DNA of 64,000 nucleotides from Betaproteobacteria bacterium (GCA_004297625.1 SCTY01000071.1:62001-126000), one strand, 5' to 3'; shown: positions 16,031-24,847, counted from the first letter of the stretch. The notes: a model not told the origin generated them from the letters alone. Made by a program: numbers and translations.

Positions 16031-16815
16031 CCCGCCTCGCGCGTCACGCGGTTGGCGAGGACGCCGATCGCGTCGTTCACCACTTCGACGAGATCGCCCG
16101 GCTGCAGCGCCGGGACGGTGGGGCCGTCGCAGCCCATCCAGATGACGTCGCCCGGGTACAGCGTGAGGTAGCGCGTCATCCGGGCGATATGGTGCGCCAG
16201 GCTGAAGATCATGTTCGCCGTGCTGTACTCGGACACGCTCTTGCCGTTGATGCGCACGGCGATGGTCTGCGCCATCGGATCGATCCCGGTGACGACGACC
16301 GGCCCCATCGGCTTGAAGGTATCGATGTTCTTCGCACGCCAGAGGGTGCGGTCGGTTTTCTGGAAAGAGCGCTCGCTCAGGTCGTTGCCGAGCGTGTAGC
16401 CGGCGACCACGTCGAGCGCGTCTTCCGCGCGCACGTGCTTCGCCTTCTTGCCGATGACGGCCACGAGCTCGCCCTCGTACTCCACCGGCCCGGGGGCGTC
16501 GTTCGGGATCACGATGTCGGCGCCGCTGCCGACGAGGGCGTTCGGCGAGCGGTAGCCGATGTCGGCCTGCGCCGGGACTTTGAGCGTCATGCCATGGTGC
16601 TGGTTCGCCCAATCGATGTGCGCACGGTAATTGATGCCCGCAGCGTAGAAGTTCATGGGCGCTACCGGCGGCAGAAACCGCGCGGCCGCAAGCCCGATGC
16701 GCTCGCCGGTGCGCGCATGCGGCTCGAAGGGCGGGCCGCTCACGAGCGCGATCTCGTCGCCCTCCACGATGCCGAACGCCGGGCCGCGCTCGGCCTGCAC
16801 TCGGCACCACTTCAT
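16027..16815 (-). CDS. fumarylacetoacetate hydrolase (FAH) family protein
   Basis: 262 residues. The metal-binding carboxylates are seen in VEYEGELVAVIGKKA (two Glu) and GYTLGNDLSER (Asp), with the NFYAAGINYRAHIDW motif upstream. The usual GTPxGVG loop is replaced by WMGCDGPTVP, as in the homoprotocatechuate isomerase/decarboxylase-like branch. Such enzymes cleave or isomerise 2-oxo/4-oxo acids from ring-cleavage pathways. The gene starts 3 bases after the Bug-protein stop is reached on the same strand in the opposite order (downstream of nothing else), that is FAH lies downstream of the Bug gene and is probably cotranscribed with it. Confidence 0.88.
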   Translation of the reverse strand: MKWCRVQAERGPAFGIVEGDEIALVSGPPFEPHARTGERIGLAAARFLPPVAPMNFYAAGINYRAHIDWANQHHGMTLKVPAQADIGYRSPNALVGSGADIVIPNDAPGPVEYEGELVAVIGKKAKHVRAEDALDVVAGYTLGNDLSERSFQKTDRTLWRAKNIDTFKPMGPVVVTGIDPMAQTIAVRINGKSVSEYSTANMIFSLAHHIARMTRYLTLYPGDVIWMGCDGPTVPALQPGDLVEVVNDAIGVLANRVTREAG

Positions 16816-16817
16816 CG

Positions 16818-17768
16818 CTATTCCACCTTGATGTTGCCGCGCCGGATCACGGCGCCCACGCGTTCCGACATGGCGCGCACGTAGGCACCGAACTCTTCCG
16901 GAGTATTGCCGCCCGGGTCGAGGAGCAGGTCGTCCAGGCGCTTGCGGAACTCCGGCGTGCCGATCGCGGCGGCGAGCTCCCGGTAGAGCCGCTGCACGGT
17001 CTCGGGCGGCGTTCCGGCGGGAACGAAGGCGCCGAGCCAGCCGGTGACCTCGAATCCCGGCAGAAGCTCGGCGACCGCCGGCACGTCGGGCATCTTCGGA
17101 TTGCGCTTCGCGCTCACCACCGCGAGCGGCCGCAGCTTTCCTGCGTTCTTCACCACGAGCAGCGGCGACTCGAAAATCATGTCCACCTGCCCGGACATGA
17201 CATCGGGGAGCGGCGAGCTCTTGTAGGGCACGTGCAGCAGGTCGATGCCCGCCGCCTGCTTGAACATCTCGCCGAGAATGTGGGACACATGGCCCGCGCC
17301 GTAGGAGGCATAGGTGAACTTGCCCGGCCGGCGGCGCGCCGCCTCGATCAGGTCCCTGAGCGTCGCTTCCTTCACCTGCGGGCTCACCACGAGCACGGGC
17401 GCGCCGCTATAAAGAAGCGTCACCGGGGTGAAGTCCTTCTGCGGATCGAAGTTGAGCTTGTAAAGGTACCGGTTCGCCGTGACGATGCCGCTCGCGGCGA
17501 TGAGCACCGTGTAGCCGTCGGGCGGCGATTTCGCCGCGAATTCGGCGCCGATGTTGCCGCCGGCGCCGGGCCGGTTGTCCACGATGATCGCCTGCTTCAT
17601 GCTCGCGCCGAGCTTCTCGGCGAGCATGCGCGCCATCAGGTCGCCCGCGTTTCCGGGGGGGAAGGGCACGACGAAGCGGATCGGCTTGGAGGGATAGTCG
17701 TCGGTCCAGCCGGCGGCGGGAGCCGCGCCCAGCAGGCACGCGGCGGCGAAAACGGCGATTCGGAGCAT
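16818..17768 (-). CDS. Bug-family (tripartite tricarboxylate transporter) solute-binding protein 1
   Basis: 316 residues from ATG 17768, chosen because GGGAGG lies 7 bases upstream and a signal peptide (AVFAAACLLGAAPAAG) follows. The Bug signature is clear: YPSKPIRFVVPFPPGNAGDLMAR, VVDNRPGAGGNIGAEFAAK-like segment (DNRPGAGGNIGAEF), KSPPDGYTVLIA, and a GTPPETVQRLYREL C-terminal region. No TctA or TctB membrane genes are nearby, so it is an orphan binding protein as is usual in Burkholderiales. It sits between an SDR and an FAH-family hydrolase on the same strand; the ligand is probably a carboxylate handled by them. Confidence 0.93.
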   Translation of the reverse strand: MLRIAVFAAACLLGAAPAAGWTDDYPSKPIRFVVPFPPGNAGDLMARMLAEKLGASMKQAIIVDNRPGAGGNIGAEFAAKSPPDGYTVLIAASGIVTANRYLYKLNFDPQKDFTPVTLLYSGAPVLVVSPQVKEATLRDLIEAARRRPGKFTYASYGAGHVSHILGEMFKQAAGIDLLHVPYKSSPLPDVMSGQVDMIFESPLLVVKNAGKLRPLAVVSAKRNPKMPDVPAVAELLPGFEVTGWLGAFVPAGTPPETVQRLYRELAAAIGTPEFRKRLDDLLLDPGGNTPEEFGAYVRAMSERVGAVIRRGNIKVE

Positions 17769-17791
17769 CTCGGTTCCTCCCTTCTTCGGGT

Positions 17792-18496
17792 TCATCTCAC
17801 GGATTTCAGCCAAACGTCGGCGTTGATCCACTCCGCCTGGCGCTTGCAGGCCGGCGAGGCGAGCTCCACGAAAAGCGGGGCGATGTCCTCGGGCGTCTTG
17901 AGCGTCATCGGGTCTTCGTTGGGCGCGACCTGCGCGCGCATGGCGGTGCGCGTCGGTCCGGGATTGAGCATGTTGATCCGGACCGGCGTGCCGGCGACTT
18001 CCCGCGCGTAGACGGCCGCCATCATTTCGAGCGCCGCCTTGGTCACGGCGTAGGAGCCCCCGCCCGCTCGCGCGGTGCGCGCCGCGCCGCTCGTCACGAC
18101 GATGACGCGGCCGGCATCGGACTTGCGCAGCAAGGCATCGAGCCCCTGTAGCAGCAACAGATTGGCGTGCACGTTGGTCTGAAAGGCGTGCAGCCAGGCT
18201 TCGAGCGGGTAGTCCTTCAACGGAACGCGCGCGCCGAGAACGGCGGCGTTGGCCACGAGGATGTCCAGCGCCGCAACAGAGCGCGTCGCCTTGCGGATCG
18301 CTTCAGGATCATCGAGATCGAGCGGCAGGACGCTTGCGTTGCCGAGCGCGCGTGCCGTGGACTCGAGCGCGGCGAGATTGCGTCCTGCGAGGATGCAGCG
18401 CGCTCCCTCGGCCGCGAAGGCCTTCGCTACGGCGAGGCCGATGCCCCGGTTCGCTCCGGTGATGAGCGCAATGCGGCCTTCGAGCTCCTTTGCCAT
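17792..18496 (-). CDS. short-chain dehydrogenase/reductase (SDR), paralogue B
   Basis: 234 residues from ATG 18496. SDR motifs: TGANRGIGLA, ANAAVLGARVPL, catalytic YAVTK. Large parts match the SDR at 15.3 kb (LGARVPL, YPLE, NPGPTRTAMRAQ, EWINADVWL), so the two are paralogues placed in inverted orientation around the FAH and Bug genes. It is followed 23 bp later by the Bug binding protein on the same strand. The family includes YciK-type reductases; substrate unknown. Confidence 0.9.
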   Translation of the reverse strand: MAKELEGRIALITGANRGIGLAVAKAFAAEGARCILAGRNLAALESTARALGNASVLPLDLDDPEAIRKATRSVAALDILVANAAVLGARVPLKDYPLEAWLHAFQTNVHANLLLLQGLDALLRKSDAGRVIVVTSGAARTARAGGGSYAVTKAALEMMAAVYAREVAGTPVRINMLNPGPTRTAMRAQVAPNEDPMTLKTPEDIAPLFVELASPACKRQAEWINADVWLKSVR

Positions 18497-18526
18497 CCTG
18501 CCCGATTGTGTTGCATGCAACGAAAT

Positions 18527-18567
18527 AGGGACAGACCCCATTTCAGGCGAAATTGAGGTCCGTCCCT
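18527..18567. repeat. REP-like hairpin copy 1 (AGGGACAGACC family)
   Basis: Left arm AGGGACAGACCCCATTTC (18527-18544) and an imperfect right arm ending GTCCGTCCCT (to 18567). It lies between the divergent SDR and dehydratase genes. Copies 2 and 3 are found within 2 kb. The family resembles short palindromic repeats spread by REP-associated (Y1) transposases, but no such gene is in the window. Confidence 0.6.
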
Positions 18568-18644
18568 GTTTTTGGAGAGAAGCGCCGGGCTTAGCGCTAA
18601 ACTGGCCTATTCGTCCAAGAAATTCAGCGACGGCGCGCGCGCAG

Positions 18645-20060
18645 GTGCCGGCGGGGCACAAGATCGCGGCGCGCGCCATCAAGGCCGGCGAGCCGATCAT
18701 GAAATACAACGTCTGCATCGGCTTCGCGGCGAGCGACATCCCGGCGGGCGCATACGTGCATTCGCACAACATGGATTTCCGCGAGTTCGAGCGCGACTAC
18801 GCCTTCGGCCGCGATTACCTGCCGGTCGAGGTGCTGCCGCCCGAGAAGCAGGCGACCTTCCAGGGCATCGTGCGCGAGGACGGCCAGGTCGGCACGCGCA
18901 ATTACATCGGGATTCTCTCGACGGTGAACTGCTCGGCGACCGTGGTACATAAGATCGCGGAGTTCTTCGAAGAAGAATTTCTTAAAAACAATTTTCCGAA
19001 CGTCGATGGCGTAGTTGCCCTTTCGCACGGCCTGGGCTGCGGCATGGAAATGACCGGCGAGCCGATGGATCTCCTGCGGCGCACGCTCGGCGGCTATGCG
19101 CGCCATGCCAATTTCGCGGGCGTGCTGGTGATCGGCCTGGGCTGCGAGCGCAACCAGCTCGCCGGCTTCATGAAGGAGCAGGGCTTCGCGCCGGGGCCGC
19201 GCTTCCATCCGTTCCTGATGCAGGAGACGGGCGGCACGCGCAAGACCGTCGAGGCGGGCGTCGCCGCGGTGGAAGAGATGCTGCCCGCGGCGAGTACGGT
19301 GAAGCGCCAGGCCGTCTCGGCTTGCCATCTCAAGGCCGGGCTGCAATGCGGCGGCTCCGACGGCTTCTCCTCGATCACCGCGAATCCCGCGCTGGGCGCA
19401 GCCATGGATATCCTGGTAAGGAATGGAGGAACTGCCATTCTCTCGGAGACGCCGGAAATCTACGGCGTCGAGCACACGCTCACGGCGCGCGCGCGCTCGC
19501 GCGAGGTGGGCGAGAAGCTCCTCGAGCGCATCCGCTGGTGGAAGGACGAATACGCCACCGGCCGCGACGCGCAGATCAACGGCCGAGTGAGCCCGGGAAA
19601 CCAGGTGGGAGGCCTGGCGAACATCTTCGAGAAATCGCTCGGCTCCTCGATGAAGGGCGGCACGACCGGGCTGATGGAGGTCTACCGCTACGCCGAGCCG
19701 GTCACGCAGCCGGGCTTCGTGTTCATGGATACGCCGGGGTTCGATCCGTGCTCGGCGACCGGCCAGATCGCGGGCGGCGCCAACGTCGTGCTCTTCACCA
19801 CGGGCCGCGGCTCGATGTTCGGCGCGAAGCCGGTGCCCTCGATCAAGCTCGCGACCAACACGCCCATGTACCGCAAGCTCAGCGAGGACATGGACCTCAA
19901 TTGCGGCGAGATCCTCGACGGCGCGGCGAGCATGCAGGAGATGGGGCAGCGCATCTTCGATCTCATGCTCCGAGTGGCGTCGGGCGAGCGCTCGAAGAGC
20001 GAGGACCTCGGCCTGGGCGACCACGAATTCGTGCCCTGGAACATCGGCATCGTCAGCTGA
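18645..20060 (+). CDS. UxaA-family dehydratase (altronate/galactarate dehydratase-like)
   Basis: About 471 residues if started at GTG 18645; ATG 18699 gives 453. The core is well conserved: GTRNYIGILSTVNCSATV, LSHGLGCGM, GCERNQ, LQCGGSDGFSSITANPALG and FMDTPGFDPCSATGQIAGGANVV. The cysteines fit the iron-sulphur/metal site of this dehydratase family, which removes water from aldonic or aldaric acids. The N-terminal SAF domain is incomplete: PAGHKIAARAIKAGEPI is present but the expected preceding 25-30 residues are not recognisable and no good start or ribosome site is seen. A REP-like hairpin lies just upstream. The start is therefore uncertain. Confidence 0.85.
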   Translation: MPAGHKIAARAIKAGEPIMKYNVCIGFAASDIPAGAYVHSHNMDFREFERDYAFGRDYLPVEVLPPEKQATFQGIVREDGQVGTRNYIGILSTVNCSATVVHKIAEFFEEEFLKNNFPNVDGVVALSHGLGCGMEMTGEPMDLLRRTLGGYARHANFAGVLVIGLGCERNQLAGFMKEQGFAPGPRFHPFLMQETGGTRKTVEAGVAAVEEMLPAASTVKRQAVSACHLKAGLQCGGSDGFSSITANPALGAAMDILVRNGGTAILSETPEIYGVEHTLTARARSREVGEKLLERIRWWKDEYATGRDAQINGRVSPGNQVGGLANIFEKSLGSSMKGGTTGLMEVYRYAEPVTQPGFVFMDTPGFDPCSATGQIAGGANVVLFTTGRGSMFGAKPVPSIKLATNTPMYRKLSEDMDLNCGEILDGAASMQEMGQRIFDLMLRVASGERSKSEDLGLGDHEFVPWNIGIVS

Positions 20061-20072
20061 GCAAGAGAATCA

Positions 20073-20125
20073 GGGACAGACCACGTTTTTCTTGGCTAGC
20101 GGGTAAAAGAAACGTGGCCTGTCCC
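20073..20125. repeat. REP-like hairpin copy 2
   Basis: Arms GGGACAGACCACGTTT (from 20073) and AAACGTGGCCTGTCCC (to 20125) form a long stem with one mismatch and a 20-base loop. It lies 12 bp after the dehydratase stop and may serve as its terminator. Confidence 0.65.
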
Positions 20126-20173
20126 GGAAACCCGGCGGGACCGATCGTTGCTTCTTGAAGGTCAGGAGACAGG

Positions 20174-20371
20174 ATGAGACTGACCTTGTTTACTGCGGTC
20201 GCCTTGTCGCTCGTCAGCGGCCTGCTGCCCGGGTGTAGTCGCCCCGCGCCCGAACGGCAGACCGGCGGCTCCGCTTCGAGCGGGGAGTCCGCCGCCGGCG
20301 CGGCGACCGGCCAGGCGAGCGAAGGTTCGACCGACGACCGCAACGCGCCCGCGCGGCCGGCGAGCAAATAG
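20174..20371 (+). CDS. small Gly/Ser-rich lipoprotein
   Basis: 65 residues. An AGGAG site precedes ATG 20174. The signal peptide ends in the lipobox LLPGC (C near residue 21), followed by a short low-complexity tail rich in Ser, Gly, Ala and Glu (GSASSGESAAGAATGQ). It resembles in design the two lipoproteins near 60.3 and 60.6 kb. The coding frame is supported by the lipobox and ribosome site but not by any recognised domain. It is flanked on both sides by REP-like hairpins. Confidence 0.6.
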   Translation: MRLTLFTAVALSLVSGLLPGCSRPAPERQTGGSASSGESAAGAATGQASEGSTDDRNAPARPASK

Positions 20372-20411
20372 AGGGACAGACCCCATTTCCGCTGAAATGG
20401 GGTCTGTCCCT
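20372..20411. terminator. REP-like hairpin copy 3, perfect 18-bp stem
   Basis: Arms AGGGACAGACCCCATTTC (20372-20389) and its exact complement (20394-20411) enclose a 4-base loop. It separates the convergent lipoprotein gene and livF (stop at 20426) and can act as a bidirectional terminator. Confidence 0.7.
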
Positions 20412-20425
20412 ATTTCTATTTCAGG

Positions 20426-21124
20426 CTAACCGCCGACGCCGAGGTAAGTCGCGGTGACCTGCTGGTCGGCGCGCAGCCGCGCCGGCGTGCCTTCGAAGAC
20501 CACGGTCCCATGGTCGATGACGTAGACGCGGTCGGCGAGCTGCAGCGCCATCTCCGCGTTCTGCTCGACGAGCAGCATGCTCACGTCCTGGTTCTTGAGC
20601 TCGCGGATCGTGTCCATGACCGCGTTGACGACGAAGGGCGCCAGGCCCTGGCTCGGCTCGTCGAGCAGGAGCAGGTCGGGTCCGGTGAGCAGCGCGCGCG
20701 CGATGGCGAGCATCTCCTGCTCGCCGCCCGAGAGCGAGCGGCCCTTGCTGTCCAGGCGCTCGCGCAGCGCCGGAAAGCGCGCGAGCACCGTGTCGAGCTG
20801 CCAGCGCGAGCTCCTGCGTTCTGCGATGGCGAGGTTCTCCTTCACCGTCAGATAGCTGAAGACGTCGCGGGTCTCGGGCACGAGCGCGATGCCCAGGCGG
20901 CTCACTTCGTGCGGGTCCAGGCCGGCGATGTTGCGGCCCTTGTAAAGGACCTCGCCGCGCTCGGGCGGCGTAAGGCCCGTGACGCTGCGCAGCGTCGTGG
21001 TCTTGCCCGCGCCGTTGCGGCCGAGCAGCGCGACCACTTCGCCTTCGGCGACGCCGAGCGAGAGCCCGTGCAGGATATGGCCCAGGCCGTAATAGGTGTC
21101 GATGCCCCGGATTTCGAGGATCAC
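20426..21124 (-). CDS. livF: branched-chain amino acid-type ABC transporter ATPase LivF
   Basis: 232 residues, normal for LivF. Walker A GRNGAGKTT, ABC signature LSGGEQEM, Walker B LLLLDEPSQGLAP, and the short-form start LEIRGIDTYYGLGHILHGLS. It forms the ATPase pair with LivG for the LivHM channel. The start overlaps the livG stop by 4 bp. Last gene of the livKHMGF set. The real ligand may be an aromatic or short-chain acid rather than an amino acid, given neighbouring genes. Confidence 0.95.
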   Translation of the reverse strand: MILEIRGIDTYYGLGHILHGLSLGVAEGEVVALLGRNGAGKTTTLRSVTGLTPPERGEVLYKGRNIAGLDPHEVSRLGIALVPETRDVFSYLTVKENLAIAERRSSRWQLDTVLARFPALRERLDSKGRSLSGGEQEMLAIARALLTGPDLLLLDEPSQGLAPFVVNAVMDTIRELKNQDVSMLLVEQNAEMALQLADRVYVIDHGTVVFEGTPARLRADQQVTATYLGVGG

Positions 21125-21870
21125 GCCGCGACTCCGCCGAGGTAGGCGCGGCGCACTTCGGGGTTCCTCTGGATCTCCTCCGGCGTGCCCTCGGCGATCA
21201 GGCTGCCGAAGTGCATCACCGAGATGCGGTCGGAGACGCTCATGATGATGTCGATCTTGTGCTCGATGAGCACGATCGTGTAGCGGCCCTTGAGCGCGCG
21301 CACCAGGGCCACCATCTTGCGCGTCTCGTCGGGCGAGAGCCCCGCCGCCGGCTCGTCGAGCAGCAGCACGCGCGGCGCGGCGGCGAGCGCGATGGCGAGC
21401 TCCAGCTGCCGCAGCTCGCCATGAGAAATCTGCTTTGCAGGTACCTCCGCTTTCGAGAGAAGTCCGACGTCGGAAAGCGCGGCACGCGCGCGCTCCACGA
21501 CCTGCGGATACTCATGCGCGTTCTTGAAAAGCAAGCCCTTCCAGGGCCGGCTGGTGGCGAAGGCGGCGACCCAGACGTTGTCGAGGAGCGAGAAGGCGGG
21601 GAACACCGTGGTGCGCTGATAGGAGCGCGCGAGCCCGAGGTGCGCGATGCGCGCCGCGGGCGTGCCGGTAATGTCTTTCCCATCGAAAACAATCGTTCCC
21701 GAGGTCGGCGGAAACGTGCCGGTGAGCAGGTTGAAGAGCGTCGTCTTGCCGGCGCCGTTCGGGCCGATGATCGAATGCAGCTTGCCCGCCTCGATGCGCA
21801 GGCTGACGCCGTTGACGGCGGTCAGCGCGCCGAAGGACTTGGTCAGCCCGTCTGTTTCGAGGAGCGCCAT
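21121..21870 (-). CDS. livG: branched-chain amino acid-type ABC transporter ATPase LivG
   Basis: 249 residues from ATG 21870. Walker A GPNGAGKTT, the LivG-type segment ARSYQRTTVFPAFSLLDNV, signature ISHGELRQLELAIAL (a variant of LSGGQ with HGE, usual in LivG), and Walker B VLLLDEPAAGL. The C-terminal HFGSLIAEGTPEEIQRNPEVRRAYLGG is standard for LivG. It overlaps the livM 3' end by 28 bp and is followed by livF with a 4-bp overlap, so expression is coupled. Confidence 0.95.
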   Translation of the reverse strand: MALLETDGLTKSFGALTAVNGVSLRIEAGKLHSIIGPNGAGKTTLFNLLTGTFPPTSGTIVFDGKDITGTPAARIAHLGLARSYQRTTVFPAFSLLDNVWVAAFATSRPWKGLLFKNAHEYPQVVERARAALSDVGLLSKAEVPAKQISHGELRQLELAIALAAAPRVLLLDEPAAGLSPDETRKMVALVRALKGRYTIVLIEHKIDIIMSVSDRISVMHFGSLIAEGTPEEIQRNPEVRRAYLGGVAA

Positions 21871-22766
21871 GTCCAGAACCGCGTCCAGGCTTCCACCACG
21901 CCGCCGCGGAGGAAGAGCACCACGATCACGAACGCCACGCCGAGCAGCAGCGGCCAGCGCGCCCACATCGTGCTCACCGACTCGGAGAGCCAGATGAACA
22001 CGAACGAGCCGATGATCGGCCCGTAGAGCGAGCCCGAGCCGCCGATCAGCGTCGCGAACACCACGTTGCCGGAGACCACGAAGCCGATCGCCTCGAGCGG
22101 CACGATGCCGAAGAGCATGGCGTACAGGACCCCGGCAAGGCCCGAGAAGGCGCCGGCGATCACGAAAGCGAGCAGCTTGAAGCGCGGCACGTCGTAGCCG
22201 ACCGCTTCGGCGCGCACCTCGTTCTCGCGGATCGCCTGCAGGATCTTGCCGAGCGGCGATTCCACGATGCGCTTCATCGCCCACAGCGAGAGCAGGAACA
22301 GGAGGGAGATGAAGGCGTAATACCAATAAGATTCTTGAATACTCAAGCCCAAGACGCTCGGGCGCGGGATGCCGGGCATGCCGTCCTCGCCGCCGGTGAC
22401 GCTGGTCCACTGGTAGGCGATGAAGTAGAAGAGCTGGTTCAGCGCGAAGGTGAGCATGATGAAGTACAGCCCCGAGCGCTGCACGCAGAGGTAGCCGACC
22501 AGAAGCGCCGACAGGGCGCCGACGCCCACGCCCACGCCGAGCGCGGCGAACACGTTGATGCCGTAGTGCTTGAGCAGCCAGCCGGCGACGTACGCCGCCG
22601 AGCCGAAGAAGGTCGACTGGCCGAAGGAGAGCATCCCGGTGTAGCCGAGGAGCAGGTTCAGCGCCAGGCCGAAGATGGCGAAGATCCAGATCTCGCTGGC
22701 GATAGCGGGCCGCACGACGAGCGGTAACAAGAGGATTGAAATAACGATGAGAAGCAAGGTTCTCAT
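21843..22766 (-). CDS. livM: branched-chain amino acid-type ABC transporter permease LivM
   Basis: 307 residues from ATG 22766, with about nine hydrophobic helices. LivM features: GLALNLLLGYTGMLSFGQSTFFG, VQRSGLYFIMLTFALNQLFYF, and AIRENEVRAEAVGYDVPRFKLLAF, the cytoplasmic loop that contacts the ATPases. The start overlaps the livH stop by 4 bp and the end overlaps livG. Together with LivH it forms the membrane channel. Confidence 0.95.
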   Translation of the reverse strand: MRTLLLIVISILLLPLVVRPAIASEIWIFAIFGLALNLLLGYTGMLSFGQSTFFGSAAYVAGWLLKHYGINVFAALGVGVGVGALSALLVGYLCVQRSGLYFIMLTFALNQLFYFIAYQWTSVTGGEDGMPGIPRPSVLGLSIQESYWYYAFISLLFLLSLWAMKRIVESPLGKILQAIRENEVRAEAVGYDVPRFKLLAFVIAGAFSGLAGVLYAMLFGIVPLEAIGFVVSGNVVFATLIGGSGSLYGPIIGSFVFIWLSESVSTMWARWPLLLGVAFVIVVLFLRGGVVEAWTRFWTWRSSKQTG

Positions 22767-23620
22767 CGGATTCCGAAGAGTCCCTGCGGGCGCACGAGCA
22801 GCACCGCCGCCATTACCGCGAAGATCACCGCGGTCGAGGCCTCGGTCCAGTACGCCGCCACCACGGCCTGCGCGACGCCGATGAGAAGCCCGGCGGCGAT
22901 GGCTCCGAGCAGATTGCCCAGGCCGCCCAGCGCGACCACGACGAACGCGATGCCCAGCATGTCGACGCCCATGCCGGGCGAGAGGCCGCGGATCGGGGCG
23001 GTGAGGGCGCCCGCGATCCCGGCGAGATAGGCGCCCAACGCGAAGGCCACGGTAAAGAGCATCTGGATGTCGATGCCGAGGAGCGACACCATCTCCTTGT
23101 TCTCGATGCCGGCGCGCATGATGGCCCCGTACTTCGTCTTTTCCAGGAACAACCAGGTAAGGACCACGAGCGCGCCCGCCATCCCCATCACGAACAGGCG
23201 GTACTTCGGATAGAAGGTGAAGCCGAGATCCACGCCTCCGCGCAGCAAGGCGGGCGGCAGATGGCTGATGCCGACCGGCCCCCAGATCACGATGATGAGC
23301 TCGTTGAGGATGAGCGCCAGCCCGAACGTGAAGAGCAACTGGTAGTCGTGCCCCGCCGCGTAGAGCCGGCGCACGCCCGCCCACTCGATGACCAGTCCGA
23401 GAAGCGCCACGCCGATGGGCGCGACGATCAAGCCGAGCCAGAAATTGCCGAGAACTCCGACCACCGAGACCAACAGGTACGCGCCCACGGCGAAGAGCGC
23501 GCCGTGGGCGAAGTTGGGGATGTTGAGCACCCCCGTGATGAGCGACAGGCCGAGCCCCATCAGGGCATACAGCATGCCCGTCGCGATCCCGTTAAGGATC
23601 TGGCCGAGAAGGAGATTCAA
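22763..23620 (-). CDS. livH: branched-chain amino acid-type ABC transporter permease LivH
   Basis: 285 residues with about eight hydrophobic helices. LivH features: GIATGMLYALMGLGLSLITGVLN, NIPNFAHGALFAVGAYL-type motif (NFAHGALFAVGAY), and the KTKYGAIMRAGIENKEMVSLLGI loop. The C-terminus VRPQGLFGIR is the usual LivH ending. It starts three bases after the livK stop and overlaps livM by 4 bp. Confidence 0.95.
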   Translation of the reverse strand: MNLLLGQILNGIATGMLYALMGLGLSLITGVLNIPNFAHGALFAVGAYLLVSVVGVLGNFWLGLIVAPIGVALLGLVIEWAGVRRLYAAGHDYQLLFTFGLALILNELIIVIWGPVGISHLPPALLRGGVDLGFTFYPKYRLFVMGMAGALVVLTWLFLEKTKYGAIMRAGIENKEMVSLLGIDIQMLFTVAFALGAYLAGIAGALTAPIRGLSPGMGVDMLGIAFVVVALGGLGNLLGAIAAGLLIGVAQAVVAAYWTEASTAVIFAVMAAVLLVRPQGLFGIR

Positions 23621-23623
23621 AAA

Positions 23624-24847
23624 CTAGAAACCGCCGATGTCCTTGCAGGCCGCGTACTGCTTGGGCAGCGGCGTGTCTCCCGTGGCGACGATGTCGGCGA
23701 GGTCGAGCTCGTGCTTCATCTGCGCCTTCGGCTTGCAGCGCAGGAAGAAGTAGGGGCGCAGCGTCTGGTGCGTCGCCCCGTCCACCTTCATCCTGCCGAG
23801 CAGGTCGTTGACCTCGAGCCCCTCGAGGGCCTTGATCACCGCCTGCACGTCGTCCGACTTCGCCTTGTCGAACGCGGCGAGCAGCATGCGCGTCATCGAA
23901 TAGGCGGCCGAAGGGGCATATCCCGGCGGCGTCTTGAACTTCGCCTGGTAGCTCTTCACGAACGCCTTCGCGACCGGCGTATTCGCCGTGTAATAGAAGT
24001 TCGTCCCGACCCAGAGGTTGTCGCGGATCTCGGGGGCGAGCTGGATGAGCTCCTCCACGCCCGAAGACCAGCACATGATGAGCGGCAGCTTCGGCGTCAG
24101 GCCGAAGTTGAAGATCTCGCGCGCCCCGGCGACCGCGTCGCCGCCGAAGTTGATCATCGCCACCACGTCCGGGCGGTTGGCCGCCGCCTTCTGCACGTAG
24201 TTCGAGAACTCGCGCTCGCCGAGCGGGTGGCGGTCCGCGCCGACGAACTCGAGGCCGTGCGCCTTGCCCACTTCCTTGATGTACTTCTCCACCGACCAGC
24301 CGAAGGCGTAGTCGGCGACGAGCAGGTGCCAGCGCTTCGCCTTGGGGTTCGCCTTCATGAAGTTGTCCACCACGGTCTTGGCCGCGGTGTAGGGGCTCGC
24401 CGCCCACTGGAACGAGTAGCGGTGGCAGCGCGCGCCCGAGATGTCCTCGGTGCCGCCGCTGAAGAGGTGGAGCACCTTCTTGCGCTTCGCGACTTCCGAC
24501 ACGGCGAGCGCCACCCCCGAGGACCACGGCCCGATCATGAAGCGCGCGCCTTCGCCGTCGATCGCCTCTTCCGCCCGCCGGGTCGAGGTGCCCGCCTGCG
24601 TCGCGCCGTCGCGCGTGATGTACTTGATGGGCTTGCCCAGCACTTTCATGCCGCGCTCCTCGAGCGCCATGCGCATGCCGCGGTCGTTGAGCGGGCCGAC
24701 GTCGGCGAACGCGCCGGTCTGGTCCCACAGCCCGAGCATCACGATTTCCTTCGGCTGCGCGCGAAGGATCGACGGAAAACCGAAGCCGGCGGCCGCCGCG
24801 CCGAGCGCTCCTGCCTTGAGAATGTTCCTGCGCTTGAGATTGCTCAT
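23624..24847 (-). CDS. livK: ABC transporter solute-binding protein, LivK/HAAT family
   Basis: 407 residues. The N-terminus KRRNILKAGALGAAAAGFGF has a twin-arginine-like signal (RRxxLKA). The periplasmic type I binding fold follows: IVMLGLWDQTGAFADVGPLNDRGMRMALEE, GPWSSGVALAVSEVAKRKKV, and VADYAFGWSVEKYIKEVGKA. This subfamily often binds aromatic or amide compounds rather than branched-chain amino acids. It lies 53 bp downstream of an outer-membrane-protein gene and starts the livKHMGF block. Confidence 0.93.
   Translation of the reverse strand: MSNLKRRNILKAGALGAAAAGFGFPSILRAQPKEIVMLGLWDQTGAFADVGPLNDRGMRMALEERGMKVLGKPIKYITRDGATQAGTSTRRAEEAIDGEGARFMIGPWSSGVALAVSEVAKRKKVLHLFSGGTEDISGARCHRYSFQWAASPYTAAKTVVDNFMKANPKAKRWHLLVADYAFGWSVEKYIKEVGKAHGLEFVGADRHPLGEREFSNYVQKAAANRPDVVAMINFGGDAVAGAREIFNFGLTPKLPLIMCWSSGVEELIQLAPEIRDNLWVGTNFYYTANTPVAKAFVKSYQAKFKTPPGYAPSAAYSMTRMLLAAFDKAKSDDVQAVIKALEGLEVNDLLGRMKVDGATHQTLRPYFFLRCKPKAQMKHELDLADIVATGDTPLPKQYAACKDIGGF

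Noticed and set aside
13328..16810. A 1160-residue open frame on the minus strand
   Set aside because: It is an out-of-frame shadow of the nucleotidyltransferase, oxidoreductase, SDR and FAH genes. It is Arg/Ala-rich low-complexity sequence caused by high G+C codon bias.
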